Position numbers and translations under genes: made by a program. A DNA stretch of 64,000 nt, taken from NCBI GenBank assembly GCA_949825025.1, contig OX463779.1:47489784-47553783 (forward strand), written 5' to 3'. Below, piece by piece: positions 34,676 to 46,682 of the stretch (position 1 is the first letter of the stretch; the number at the start of each line of letters is the position of its first letter). The notes beneath the pieces were generated by a model. The model had not been told where the DNA came from and ran no database searches. It worked only from the letters and a program-made list of their open reading frames with translations. This stretch comes from Siphlonurus alternatus. Taxonomy: Eukaryota > Arthropoda > Insecta > Ephemeroptera > Siphlonuridae.

Positions 34676-35480
34676 TACAATATTACAACATTGCTGAATG
34701 GACAGTATAACTAAAGCTTGTATACGTTGTGAAAGACCTTTAAATCTATTGACAAATTATATTATTTAAAATATAAATTAGCAGCATGCCAATTAAATCA
34801 AATGTTACTGAGGCATACATTACGTTAAATTGTACAGAACAAAATTAGATTTATATTGTGTAATATAGTTTTAGTATAAACATTTTAAATCAGATAATAA
34901 AATAAGGAGAAATCAGCAGAAAATATTTTGATCAAAGCAAATGTAGATGAAAATCTAAAGCTATTTAATTCAAGGTGTTATTGTGGGGTGGCGCTATGCC
35001 AGAAATGAAGAACTAAGCATAAATACAAAACAGTTGAGAGAGCGTGCCAAGATATTGAAATCAGATGCTTTAATATGGAAATTTAATGGTTCTGTTTTCC
35101 AGCACTTTGAGAACGTGACACTTTTGGCTTTGTCAGCAAATTCAGTCATGCACAGATTCTTGCGTTGTTCTTTGGCCCGCGCAGTCAGCGAATCTCGCGC
35201 GGGGGGTGGCGCCTCAGCACCCAAGGCGCCACTAGCGCCATCTGACGTCATTCTTGCTGACATTGTGGGGGTCCACAAAACAAACACGATCACCAAAATC
35301 AAACTGACGAAATGAAACAAGCGGAAAATTATCTGTCAATCCTACAGACTTCTTAATTGAAAACAAACTTCGATCAAGTCGCATGGCTAGTTTTCTGTCA
35401 ACGGACTTATTATGGCCTTTAAGATGACATCATTGTACTTAAACTGGTACTTCAATCAGTATTTAATGGTGCATAGATCT
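34676..35480. other. Non-coding stretch with a GC-rich pocket
   Basis: 35180-35280 is GC-rich (GCGCGGGGGGTGGCGCC, GGCGCCACTAGCGCC, TGACGTCA). Opposing open frames over it (34983-35315 + and 34994-35320 -) lack recognisable domains. It could be a regulatory island or MITE relic. Confidence 0.3.
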
Positions 35481-35857
35481 CCCGAGTTGAAATGATTTTT
35501 TTTATTGACATATATGATCTACGTTCATCTACGTACAACCTAAGCGTCTTTGTTTCTCTTAATGAGTATAAAATGTAATTATAAATAAATAAGCGCTATT
35601 CACGAAACATTTAGCCAGGATTCTAACCACGTTTAGTTTAACCACGTTTAACTAGGTGATTTATCACATAAAACAGGTATAGTTAAACATGGTTAAGCTA
35701 AACGTGGTTAGAAACCTGGCTAACTGTTTCGTGAATCGCGCTTATTGTCTTCATTTCATCCTCACTTTCTAGAAGAAAATAAGATGTGTTTTAGAGGAAA
35801 AAATATTAGGTTTAGACGGGTAAAGGATGAGTTGAAGACGTAATTTTTCAACTAGGG
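35481..35857 (-). mobile_element. MITE family A with nested CACGAA-family MITE
   Basis: CCCGAGTTGAAATG at left, GTAATTTTTCAACTAGGG at right. The left half is shortened and the body is interrupted at 35593-35741 within the AATATTGTCTTC motif. Confidence 0.8.
35593..35741. mobile_element. Hairpin MITE, CACGAA family, copy 2
   Basis: GCGCTATTCACGAAACATTT to GTTTCGTGAATCGCGC. Arms carry TTCTAACCACGTTTAG and its complement. Confidence 0.85.
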
Positions 35858-36192
35858 CTGCCTCAAAGAACTTTTGCAACATTTAAATTTATAATTTTCA
35901 GTTGAACGATTTGTGTTTGTTAAATAAGTGTACATGTACATGAAAGTATGAAATGTAATTTTCTATGTACGTTATTTCTAACTAACTGTGCCACTTCACT
36001 GCATGGCACCCCACTACTATGAGATTAAAAAATTTGTACCTCTGAATAGCATACAAGTTCCATAAGGAGAGGGGTACATCTTTTTTCGTTGTGATAGTAG
36101 GACGTGGGGAGTCTGGTCTCGAAGTGACTGAATCACAAGCCAGAAGTTGCTGCCAGCTAATCAGCACCCGCGACTGCAAAAGACAGTCCAAT

Positions 36193-36242
<50 letters not shown>

Positions 36243-37052
36243 AGCGATAATTCTTTTGCAAAGGAAATGGTCCATATAACTTCTATAGATGCACTTTGCT
36301 TTTATATATTTTATTTTTTTAATTATGGTATACATAAATAACAAGTCAGAGACAGGAAATTCACAAACAGTCTAATAACATTTCACTTGAGTAGTAAATT
36401 CCTGTATAATTGAGCATGAATGCATGAATTATCATGATATTAATATTTTTTAAATTTTTTTTAATGAGTAAATTTATAAAAATAATGAAATTCAATTTAC
36501 GATTTCACTTGTATTATTTTAATGAAAATATTTACATAAAAATAAATTTAAGAAAATTCGCTTTTATATTCAAGTTTATAAATAATTAAACGTATTACAA
36601 AATATATTATAAGTTATAAGCAATATTGCGATGAAAAACAAGCAAAAATGTGCAGTTAAGTTGCTATTAATTACGTCAATATGTATGTATAATTATATTC
36701 TCTCCATTATATCAAAGTAGACGGTAAAATCATCAAACTTAATAAGCCACAATAAGATTATAACAAAACATGTATGAATATATGTACATAATATAATATA
36801 TATGTAACATATTATATTAATTAGTTTACTGAAACCTATATGCACTATATATATTATACATTAGAAAATACCACAACCTCATCTAATAATTTGCATTGCT
36901 ATGCATAATATATGAACTTGAAGCTTATATACTTTTTTGAATTAAATGTTTTAAATTAAGTCAATAATAATTTTTAAAATTTTAATTAAATGTTTTCTTA
37001 TAATTTAAAGGCATAATATGAAAACAACTAAAAATATTACAAAAAAAAAGGC
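35858..37052. other. AT-rich stretch with (CT)n at 36198-36241
   Basis: Frames over the CT tract (35982-36344) are artefacts of the dinucleotide repeat. No gene seen. Confidence 0.5.
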
Positions 37053-37478
37053 CCCTAGTTGGAAATTTACTTCTTCAACTCATCCTTTACACGTTAAAAC
37101 CTAATCTTATTACATATTTTTACCTCAAAAACACATCTTATTTTTTCCTCGCTCAAAGTTAGAATCAAAATGAAGACAATGGGTTCGATTTAAGAAGCAG
37201 TTAGCCAGGTTTATAACCACGTTTAACTTAACCACGTTTAACTAGGTGGTTTAACACGTAAAACACTTATAGTTTAAACGTGGTTAAGCTAAACGCGGAT
37301 AAAAACCTGGATAACTCTTTCGCGAATCGCCCCAATAATATTTCTAAAACTTATATCAATCAGAGAAAAGAAGACGTAATTTTGTTTTTTTTTTGCCACT
37401 AAAATGGTTTAAAATGAACAAGGAAATTTAGACGAGTAGAGAGCTTAGAATAAAAGATGAAATTTATTTCATTTCGGG
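37053..37478 (+). mobile_element. MITE family A with nested CACGAA-family MITE
   Basis: CCCCTAGTTGGAAATTTAC to TTTCATTTCGGG. Interrupted at 37181-37333, again within GAAGACAATATTTC. Confidence 0.8.
37181..37333. mobile_element. Hairpin MITE, CACGAA family, copy 3
   Basis: GGGTTCGATTTAAGAAGCAG to CTTTCGCGAATCGCCCC, flanked by AAT. Arms TTTATAACCACGTTTAACTT and near complement. Confidence 0.8.
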
Positions 37479-37599
37479 ACTGATTTATATTATTTTTCAA
37501 GCCTTTTATATAACCATGTTGTTGAAAAATAAAAACGTAATGTAATTACAAAAACACATGCAATGTATCACTACTAAAATTTCATATATACGTCATTTC

Positions 37600-37800
37600 T
37601 TTCGTACGTTGTCTCGGATTAAGTTCGCGTTTCCCCGGAGACTCAAGAGAGCCGCGGTAATAAAGTTTCAGGAAATGTACGCACACGCTGCAATGATCTG
37701 CAGACGTAATTACCCGACCATGTAGCTGCTGGTCAAATCATGCAGCAGCTACCGCAGTAATTATTCTGACACTGCGGACTGCAGGGACTTGGGGAGTTTC
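37600..37800. other. GC-richer non-coding block with perfect 10-bp hairpin
   Basis: GTAGCTGCTG (37722-37731) and CAGCAGCTAC (37743-37752) are exact inverted repeats over an 11-base gap, flanked by GTAATTAC and GTAATTAT. Could be a regulatory element with paired E-box-like and homeodomain-like sites or an RNA hairpin. It is not part of a repeat family seen here. Confidence 0.35.
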
Positions 37801-37899
37801 ATAATTATATAAACAAAAAAATGTAAAAAAAAAACTTTGTTCAATATCAATGTAATTTAGAATGGTACGTACGTATTCATAATTATGTTTTACTGCATA

Positions 37900-38166
37900 C
37901 CCTAGTTGAAAAATTACATTTTCAACTAATACTTTACACGTCTAAATCTAATCTTTTTACCTCTAAAACACATCTTATTTCCTCTTCATTCAAAGTGAGG
38001 GTGAAATGAGGAAAATATTTTTAATATATTTTATGCTCAAGAAGAGGAAAAATAAGTAATCTCGTCATTTTCCCTCTTTTTCCTCTAAAATGGTGCAAAA
38101 TAGGAGGGAATTAGACGAGGAGAGAGCTTAATAACGAATATAAGATGAAATCTATTTCAACTCGGG
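37900..38166 (+). mobile_element. MITE family A, near-intact copy
   Basis: CCCTAGTTGAAAAATTACAT to TTTCAACTCGGG, about 267 bp, uninterrupted. Confidence 0.9.
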
Positions 38167-38579
38167 TAATTTCATTTTGCTTTTGTTTATTAAGATATAT
38201 AATTTTCAACGTCAAATTTAAATAAATTATTAAATGGATTGTATACAGAATGTTATTGTCTTAAAATACGCTGTAAAAAATGCAATTCCATTTGCTTTTT
38301 CTGAGAAGAGAAATATTTCTGACAGGTTGAAAAATCTTCTTGTTTGTTGTTTGTGGATGTGACATTATTTTATGTAGAGAGTATTACATTCTGCATGCAA
38401 TGTTATAAATTTTGCACAAAATTGGATGTGCACACATAAAACAAACTTGAATATAATAGAGTGTGTATTTTCGCCATATTTTTAGAATAGAAAGTTACAC
38501 GGACTACACGGAGGGGAAATTTAAACCGTGACATAAAATTACGTCTTCAAATCATCCTTTACACGTCTCAATCTAATGG

Positions 38580-38866
38580 AATCAAAATTTTTTATTGCAG
38601 AAATGGAAAGAGGGAGGGTGCAAAGATATATATGCTACCCTGATTGTTTTTAGATTTTTAAAAGTCCGGGAACTATTTTTAAAAAAACTATTGAAAGTAC
38701 AGAGAAAGTGACGTCTCTTGACCCCTCCCTCAATAAAAGGATAGGACCTAAAAGGGGCGTGGGTTCAAACTCGAGAAGCAATACATACCGAGCTCCAAAA
38801 TATCTGAAAAAAAAAGAAGAGGGCACAACTTTGCACCGTCTTTCTATATTTGCAATACAACATTTT
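38580..38866. mobile_element. Foldback MITE, ATTGCAGAAATGGATAG family
   Basis: TTTTTATTGCAGAAATGGAA at left and GCAATACAACATTTTT at right, with inner CCGGGAACTATTTTTAAAAA. The right arm is eroded. Confidence 0.7.
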
Positions 38867-38911
38867 TTAGGTGGATACTCTATTTGTGCAAAATGGACAA
38901 CCAACATGATA

Positions 38912-39190
38912 TTTTTTACTACAGAAATAAATAGAGGGTACCAAATTATGCTACTCTGAATTTCTTCAGATATTTTTGAGTCCTGGAATTAGTTTTAAAT
39001 AATTATTGAAAGTGCGGCCACGCCCCCTGGAGGCGTCAGTAAGCGTCTAGGCCCTATTTTTTTTTATTAAGGAGTTAGGAGAGGCAACATAACTTACAGA
39101 ACTTTTAATAATTTTTTAAAAATAGTTCCAAGACTACAAAAAATCATAGTAGCATAATTTGATACCCTCTATTTCTGCAATAAAAAAATC
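38912..39190. mobile_element. Foldback MITE, same family, tandem neighbour
   Basis: TACAGAAATAAATAGAGGGT to TATTTCTGCAATAAAAAAAT. The centre carries GGCCACGCCCCCTGGAGGCG, which reappears inverted in the copy at 51578. Confidence 0.75.
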
Positions 39191-39379
39191 ATGTCGCTTG
39201 TCTATTGGGGGAAAAAAATTCGAGACGTAAAAAGTGAATTAAAGATGAATTTTATTTCAACTTGGGTATACTTATACATAACGTAGCGATGAGATGATTT
39301 TTCTCACTGGAGAATAAAAAATGAGGTGCATGAACTCAAGACGTGTGGTGATATCACCTCCATTACTTCAATGTAAATT

Positions 39380-39850
39380 GAAATGGGAGTAACATTGGCG
39401 CCATCTACAGTTCAACAAATGTAAGGTACCGGAAGTAACCGGAAGTGGAAGGATTTTGACTAAATTACGATCACAAAAAAATCCAAAACTTGGTACAGAA
39501 TTTCACATTTTATAGGGATTTTTAACCACCTCTGCAAAGTCTTTTATTTTTCATGATCATACAGTCAAATGTACATGATATTCCCTCCGGAAGTAGCCGG
39601 AAGTGTAAGGTTTCAGATCTTCCTATTCATATTTCAGCGTTACAATTTCACACACAGGTCAGTACTTGTATTCAAACCACTCTATAAAAATTTCAAAACT
39701 GAATTACAAACAGAAGAGCTGTAAAGTTCACACTTCCGGCTACTTTCAGAGGGAATATTAAGTTAATTTTACTGTTTAGTTTATCCAAAATCCTTCCACA
39801 TCCGGCTACTTCCGGCGGTAATCTTACATTTGTTAAACTATATTGTTCAG
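39380..39850. mobile_element. Foldback element with repeated CCGGAAGT motifs
   Basis: Outer arms (about 39408-39462 and 39786-39840) pair AACAAATGTAAG and GGAAGGATTTTG with complements. Inner arms (39578-39612 and 39729-39762) pair CCGGAAGTAGCCGGAAGTG with its near complement. CCGGAAGT or its complement occurs at each arm. A piece of a relative lies at 62395-62440. Confidence 0.65.
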
Positions 39851-40655
39851 ACACACTGAAAACGTGATGGATCATTTGCATCAGATGTAATCAAAGATTG
39901 ACAATAAAATTATTAATGGAACATTGTAAACATGAAAATGCACTTTCTCATTTGGAAATAAATTAGACCTCAAAAACACATCACTACCTGGTAATAAATA
40001 TTTTAACATTACATAGAATGATAGATTAAACCTTTAATTTGTTCGTTCCATTTCATCAAATGACATTTCGACATTATTTATAAAATCCTTTTTATTTTGA
40101 ATAGTGATTCACATTATATAAAATTTATAGACCATTTTAAATATTTACGTTTTATTTCCCCTCATGGCTATAGTAATTAATCTGAGTTTTTTTTTTATTT
40201 AACCTTTGAATAATTCCTCTTGCTGTTGCTATTAAAACAGGTGATATATTTATGTCAATTTCTTTAATTTGATTGAGGTTGCGACGCTAGGACAGTTGAT
40301 GTACTGGGGTGGGTGATTTGCAACAACCGCCGTTCACTCGCCATCAACCCCCATCACCCTCCCTGGCTGCGGGCAACATCCATCCTCACTCACCGCCAGC
40401 CACATGCCTGATTGCCGCACTAAAACAGCCAATAAGTCTTTCCCTACCGTGTGGTGATCTGCAGTAAATATCATCCATATTGTAATAGAAGCTATACATA
40501 CTATTTTTTATTAAAATCAATCAATTTGTGAGTAAGATAAATTCAGTTAATAAAAATATTGATTTTTTGTTTACTAAAATCATTCTCATTATTATTTATG
40601 AATAAGTGTAATTAGAAAATTTGGTCATAAAAAATATAAAGCTATGATAAACATT
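39851..40655. other. Non-coding stretch
   Basis: AT-rich apart from a GC-rich pocket 40270-40440 (CACTCGCCATCAACCCCCAT...), for which no frame or motif is convincing. Confidence 0.4.
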
Positions 40656-40900
40656 ATGGGGGGCATTTACAGAGCACTTTAACCCTACTCCCCCCTCGAT
40701 TTTCTAAATTAGGGGCTAAATGGATCTAAAAATGTGGGCTCAATTTGGATTAAGCAATGTTAAACAGACACCTTAAAACCCGCCAATTTAGACCACATAT
40801 TTTAGCCCTTGTTTAGTACTATGTTTAGCACTCGCTTTAAGCCGAGAGATAAAAATCGAGGGTATTAAAGTAGGGTTAAAGTGCTTCATGAATGCTTCCC
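40656..40900. mobile_element. Hairpin MITE, GGGGCATTTACAG family, copy 1
   Basis: GGGGGGCATTTACAGAGCAC to GTGCTTCATGAATGCTTCCC, TAT on both sides. The interior pairs TTTAACCCTACT with its complement and has TTTAGCACTCG. The relative at 52366 is in an intron. Confidence 0.75.
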
Positions 40901-41117
40901 TATTATCTTCAATCTCCCAACGTTTTTAAATAAATTTCTTGTTTTATAATATTTAAATCACTAAAATTTTTGTTCGTTGACCAATAAGAATAAGGTGGTT
41001 TTATTATTGTATGAGATTAGAACTAAAATTGCAATAGGATATTCATACTGCCCAATTCTCTCCAAAAGTTGTTTACTGAACGATATTCTCATTATAGAGG
41101 GCACAAACTTGGTTGAG
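40901..41117. other. AT-rich spacer
   Basis: Nothing seen. Confidence 0.4.
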
Positions 41118-41495
41118 CGTGGCGCAGTGCATTAACTGTTAGATCACCGTAGTCAAGCTATGTCGAGCGTGGTTAGTACTTGTATGGGTGACAATTTTAA
41201 GTAAAAATTAGCTATCTCTCCCTGGGGTAAATTCGTCTCACTTTCCACCCAGTGCAGTGATGCACTTGTGTGCTGTGCTTCCCCAGGCTTCTTTGCCCAC
41301 CGCTTTGGTCTATTCATTAAAAGTAGAGGTGTCCGTCCTGACTAAGGTTTTCCACGGTTTCCTCAGTCTCACTCCAATGAATGCTTTGATGCGTAACAGG
41401 CCGTGGTCGCCTGTTACGCGCCTGCCTTATCCCTACCCATTACCTCGTCGCGAGCCGCTATTAGGTCTATATTTTGTAAAAAATAACAACAATAA
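41118..41495 (+). mobile_element. 5S-rRNA-derived SINE, copy 2
   Basis: Head: GTTAGATCACCGTAGTCAAG, then GAGCGTGGTTAGTACTTGTA and TGGGTGAC. Body as in the other copies (CTCTCCCTGGGGTAAATTCG, CAGTGCAGTGATGCACTTGT, GTCCGTCCTGACTAAGG). Ends in an A-rich tail with AACAACAATAAAAATT. The frame 41257-41502 is inside it. Confidence 0.8.
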
Positions 41496-42173
41496 AAATT
41501 AGAATTGAAAATAAACCCGAATTTCCTATTGCCTCCCTCTTTTTCATTATAATAGTATCAAGAACAATTATTTATTAAAATTGACAAAATTTATAAAGTA
41601 AAGTTTTGAATGTGTATAGTTACATATATATCTTAAAAATTAAATTCATTGCTGAAATTTTAATAAAAGTAATTTAAATAGCAGACGTACACAAAAGCAT
41701 TGAATGGAATTGGAGAATTATTATATAATACCCCAACAGTGCAGAGTTATTTAAATTCAAAAGTTGGTAAATAAACACCAGCGTAATTACTTTTTGTACA
41801 AATAAATTACCTATTAAATTTATGTATGAGATTATATTGCATACTTTGTTTTCTATAAATAAATTTTATAATATATTTAACATTTTTAGTTTATTAAAAA
41901 AACAACTGATGGATGAATGTTTGTTTTTATTCTCTCAATAAAAATATGTTTATAAAATTAATTTAAAAGTTTATCGAACCCAATTAAAATTTTAAGCAGG
42001 CATATTTTTTTAAAAATATTTTTTGAAACTTTAATATTTTATATATTGTACTGCGAGTACAGAACATAATAATGATATTGAAAATGAAATGTCAAATACA
42101 TTAACCCAGAGACTATTATTTACAGTAGTTGAAAATCTTTGAATTTTGTGATCTTTTCTTATTTCATTGTAAA
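41496..42173. other. AT-rich non-coding stretch
   Basis: Nothing supportable seen. Confidence 0.45.
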
Positions 42174-42437
42174 CCCGATTTGAAATATATTTCATCTTTG
42201 CTTCGCTATTAAGCTCTCCTCTTGTCTTTTGTCCTCTTATTTTGCACCATTTTAGAGGTAAAAAAGAGGGGAAAAGACGAGATTACGTAATTTTTCCTCT
42301 TCTTGAACACAAAATGTTAGAAATATTGTCTTCGTTTCATCCTCACTTTGAGCGAAGAGGAAATAGACGTGTGTTAGAGGTAAAAAGATTAGGTTTAGAC
42401 GTGTAAAAGATGAGTTGAAGACATAATTTTTCAACAG
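42174..42437 (-). mobile_element. MITE family A, near-intact copy
   Basis: CCCGATTTGAAATATATTTC to GAAGACATAATTTTTCAAC. Full interior including GCACCATTTTAGAGGTAAAA. Confidence 0.85.
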
Positions 42438-43623
42438 AAAAGTTTTATTAAAAAAATGTTTTTTTTTTATTCATTTTTTGATCAGAGTTTTTTATATTTT
42501 AACATTTTTTAATGAGAGACATTGAATTAAATTGAGAACTGTATGCAAATTGATGTTTTCAAATTTAAAAATGGTTAGAGTTAAAAAAAAAAAAAATTAT
42601 CAATATTATAATGATTATATTTTATTCCATGCAACCTCAAAATAAATTGCCACACATGTATTTTTTATGATAAGGTAGTTTATTAGATTTTTGCACCTGT
42701 ATTCCAAGTTAGTGTTCTCCATATTATAAGACATGTAAATTATATAAAAAAGTTGTTATAAAAGTTAGTCGATTACAGAAGCTGCATATTTCACGTGCTG
42801 GGGTAACACATCAAAGAAAAACATGCAAATTACTTTTCAGAAGATGATGATGCAAATAAGAAGCATGCAAATTCTTTGCCACTTCACAAAAATACCTCAA
42901 CTATTTTAAATTTATAACACATGTTTCATTTGCATTTTAAATTAACATGGTTCTAAGTAATATATATTTATTTATAATGTTGTAAAAAATAATACATTAT
43001 AAGCTAAGGGTAATTCTTTTTACCTTTTTTGTAATACCTTTTTTAATGTATAACATTTAAAAAATTCACATTTAAATATTTAATATTTATTATTATCTTT
43101 ATTCAAATTAACAGAATATAAAATTGTTAGGTAATCCGATTGTAAAGAAATTAATAATTCATACAAACATATTCATGGTTAAATATATAAAATATTAATT
43201 AAACATACTCATATATACAAACATTATTATACGAATAAAATTTTGGTTTCATAATACAGTAAGTTTTTTACATTTTATTATATTTTTGTAGCTATTTATT
43301 ATTATAACCCAACTCATAAAATATTATTTCTGACGTAAAATAAAGATAAACATTATATTCTGAAATCATTTAGTTAAATTTGAATATCTGCTGTCTAAAA
43401 ATTTTACGCACATTTATTTCAGTTGTTAAGGATAGAAAGATATCATTCTATAATAACTCAGTATATGATTTTACTATATTTTTCTAATTTAGTAATAATT
43501 AAAACTGATTGTAACATCATATAATCCTTGGTAAAATAGTCAATGATGACAAAAAATACACGTAATAATTCAATAATATTAAAAAAAAAAAAACTGAAAA
43601 ATTAAACAAATTATATATAATAT
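42438..43623. other. AT-rich non-coding stretch
   Basis: Nothing supportable seen. Confidence 0.45.
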
Positions 43624-43945
43624 AAAGCCTGTATTACACGACACAATTTTGCATACAATTTTTCCTTACAATAAAATTTTATCTCCATAGAAACAAATGG
43701 AGTTGAAGTTTTCTTGTAAGAAAAAATTGTATGCTAGAACTAAAAAAATTGTATCGTGTAATACCGGCTTTACAAGTTATAATTTTGCATACAATTTTTC
43801 CTTACAAGAAAATTTTATCTCAGTACAAACAAATGCATGGAGTTGAATCCTTACAAGAAAATTTAATTTCAATATAAACAAATAGAGTTTTTGTTTTCTT
43901 GTAAGTAATAATTGTAAGCAAAATTGTTTCATGTAATACAGGCTA
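43624..43945. mobile_element. Two adjacent hairpin MITEs of one family
   Basis: 43624-43772 runs AAGCCTGTATTACACGACAC to GTATCGTGTAATACCGGCTT. A second copy (43770-43945) follows directly and ends GTTTCATGTAATACAGGCT. Both share CATACAATTTTTCCTTACAA and ACAAATGGAGTTGAAG-like sequence. Partial relatives at 11072 and near 52938. Confidence 0.8.
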
Positions 43946-44009
43946 AAACATTTATAAGAGAGAGAGAGAATTTAGATTTTCCAATCGACACCTTACATTA
44001 CTTTTTTTT

Positions 44010-44512
44010 TTATTTTTTTTTATTGCAGAAGTGAAAAAAGGGCGTTTCGCTACTCAGATTTTTTTTTTTTTTAGATTTTTTAGAGCCGTGGAAATATTGC
44101 TAAAAAATTGGTCAAAGTTTAAATTCGAAAATCTATGCCTCTTTTAGTCATCCTTATCATTTTATTAAAAAGTTTCGCCTATTGACTGCACATTTTCTAA
44201 TTTTAATATTTAAAAAATAATTCTCGTGCTCTAAAGAAACTGGGGAAAAAATAGAGTAGTATAATGGAGTATCAACCTTAATTATTTAATTGTAGAAATA
44301 TCATAAATGTATAGAGGGTGCAAAGTTATGCGACCCTAGACCCTAATTTTTTTTCAGATTTTTGCAGCCCTGGAAGTATTTTTTAAAAATTATTGAAAGT
44401 TCTTTTTTAAAAATACTTCCAGGGCTGTAAAAATTTTGAAAAAATCAGGTTAGCATAACTTTGCACCCTCTATCTATTTCTGCAATAAAAAAATTGAGGT
44501 TGATACTCCATT
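44010..44512. mobile_element. Two adjacent foldback MITEs, ATTGCAGAAATGGATAG family
   Basis: 44010-44262 is diverged (TTATTGCAGAAGTGAAAAAA, AGATTTTTTAGAGCCGTGG). 44263-44512 is better preserved, starting TGGAGTATCAACCTTAATTA and ending TTGAGGTTGATACTCCA, but with a much shortened centre. Confidence 0.75.
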
Positions 44513-46682
44513 TGGCATCCTCTATCCTTTTCTGTAATGAAAAAAAATATCATATTATACATGTAAATTTTGATCGGAGTTCAGAAAATTCAGTCTAATT
44601 CAACTTTATTCAGTTGAGTGCAAATTTGAGCATGTTTTATGTAAACGTTGCTGATCTCGTTGAATGGATCGATGTAAAAAGTTGTCCTCGCGACAATTTG
44701 TGCTCATGTGTGGGGAATCAGAGTGATGCATGGGGGGCAATATTTGGCAGTGATGTAAACCAGACCTCAGAGCAGGCAGATCAATCAATCAACCACTGAT
44801 GGCTGATATTGATGATTTAACCGAAACACGGAAAACCACTCCGGGATAAAAAATATATCGTCATGATGACTATCTTTACCAATTACCACCAAAAAATAAT
44901 TTTTATATACAAAAATTGTATCGATAATACCGTTTTACTAAAATGCAACATAATATAAGACTGTTACAAATACTGTATATTCTAAAGGACAATTTTTATT
45001 TAAATTCGAAAGATGATATAAAAAAAAGTTTCTACAAAATATAAATTCATGATTATAATTTGGTCGTTATACACGTATACATGTACAATGATGTAGGATT
45101 TATTTATTTTATATACCTGCATTTCACCATATTTTATTTGAAAATTAATTGTAATTTATTAAGTACAATTATTATTCTAATACTTAGTAACTAGTTTTCA
45201 CGGCAATCAACTGACACCGGTATAGAGGCTTCAAGTCAGCTGATTTTTCGGTGTTCTCATCGTCCTACCCAAGCCTATATATTTATTTAAGGTATAACCT
45301 GAGAATTTGTCTGTCAAGGTCAAGAGGCGTGGCTATAGTGGCAACACTGTTTGCATTGGAATGCGAATAATTTTTTAGGAGGGGGTGGTGACATCAGTCC
45401 TTGAGAACGTTGCCACATTTCTCATCACATATAGGAAACGATCATCACCACGGTTCAAAATATATGAAAACAATTCAGAAAAATAGTCTAAAAAATTAGG
45501 TTTTAGTAAAAAAAAAAGTAAAAGAATCTGTTGTATAGTTTTTTTGCAATGCTAATTAACAAATTTAACATTGGAAGGATACAAAATTCTCAATTAAATA
45601 AATTAATTATAATTAAACCAACGGTTAAAAAATTCCGAAAAAATTCAGAGCTAATTTGACGATTGTTGTAAGTCCACCAAATTAATTTGAAGAAAATCTG
45701 TTGTAGCGAATTTTTCGTCTAAATTTCTCAGGTTAAGCCTTAAAAAAAATAAATTAAAAAAAATAAACGGAGTGACATCTTTTATGAAAAAATTCCTTTA
45801 AAACCGAAAAATGCAGTTGAAATGCAAGATTTAGATTTTTTTTACATTATTTGTAACCGAGAATTGTTAAAAAAACACTTTGCTTCATTTTCAAGTGCAA
45901 GATGGACCTTAACGACACAAATGAGCATCGCGAGGCGCACTCTATCTATTGGAGGATTTATGGTAGCCATGAGGACCATGTATTATGAAAATTGGCAAAT
46001 ATGGAAATTTATTCATGCATTTTGAATAATATATATATACTCTTATTCATAATAATAATATATTATTAATTATGCTCCAAGTATTATGGAATGTATTTGC
46101 CATCACAATATTAACATAAACTATACCATGATAGCACACATATAAACCAGCTTTGATGGAGTATCAGACATACCTCAAACAGCTGAATGTATAATATATT
46201 TTTACTATAATGTGTATAATATTTATTCAAATTAAGGATACATCCGATACAATGTGGTATATAATTTGACATTATTCAACTGCGAGTTTGATAGACTGAA
46301 GCTTTTATGTCAATGTTGATTTAACATTAGACCATTTGACGTAGGTAAAAAAATATATGGTAATTTAATTATATGACAAGTTGAATGATAAAATAGCTTT
46401 AATGTTTTGTTTGAATTTTTCTAAACATTAATTTTAAATAAAAGCAATTAAATTAATGACATCCAAGTACCCGTCACGTCTCATTAATTCATCGTATTGA
46501 TATTGTGCTTTTATTTATTATTTCACATGTTTGACTGTTATAAATTTAACAATGAATTTATATAAAAAGTTATTTTCTTATTTCTTTTCTTTTATTTTTA
46601 TTTTGAAGTTCTTTTCGTTTGTACATGACAAACATATGTTTATGTCAAAGTTGAACATTCAGAAACATAAAAAGGGGAAGGT
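44513..46682. other. Non-coding stretch, one unrecognised open frame
   Basis: 44614-44799 (+) encodes 61 residues with motifs DLVEWIDVKSCPRDNLCSCV and is less AT-rich, but there is no domain, splice pair or partner exon I recognise. It may be a transposon relic. 45180-45430 is also somewhat GC-richer without support for a gene. Confidence 0.3.

Larger units (their letters stand above)
38530..39266 (+). mobile_element. MITE family A split by two foldback MITEs
   Basis: The left part (AAATTACGTCTTCAAATCAT, CTTTACACGTCTCAATCTAA) and right part (GAGACG..., TTTATTTCAACTTGGG) of one family A copy flank the elements 38580-38866 and 38912-39190. Confidence 0.6.

Noticed and set aside
34983..35320. 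Overlapping opposite-strand frames of about 110 residues
   Set aside because: No domain, signal or splice support; both depend on a GC-rich pocket.
35982..36344. Frames over the (CT)n tract
   Set aside because: Dinucleotide repeats stay open in several frames (Ser-Leu or Arg-Glu runs).
44614..44799. 61-residue frame as a gene
   Set aside because: Modest GC rise only; no acceptor, donor, domain or partner exon.
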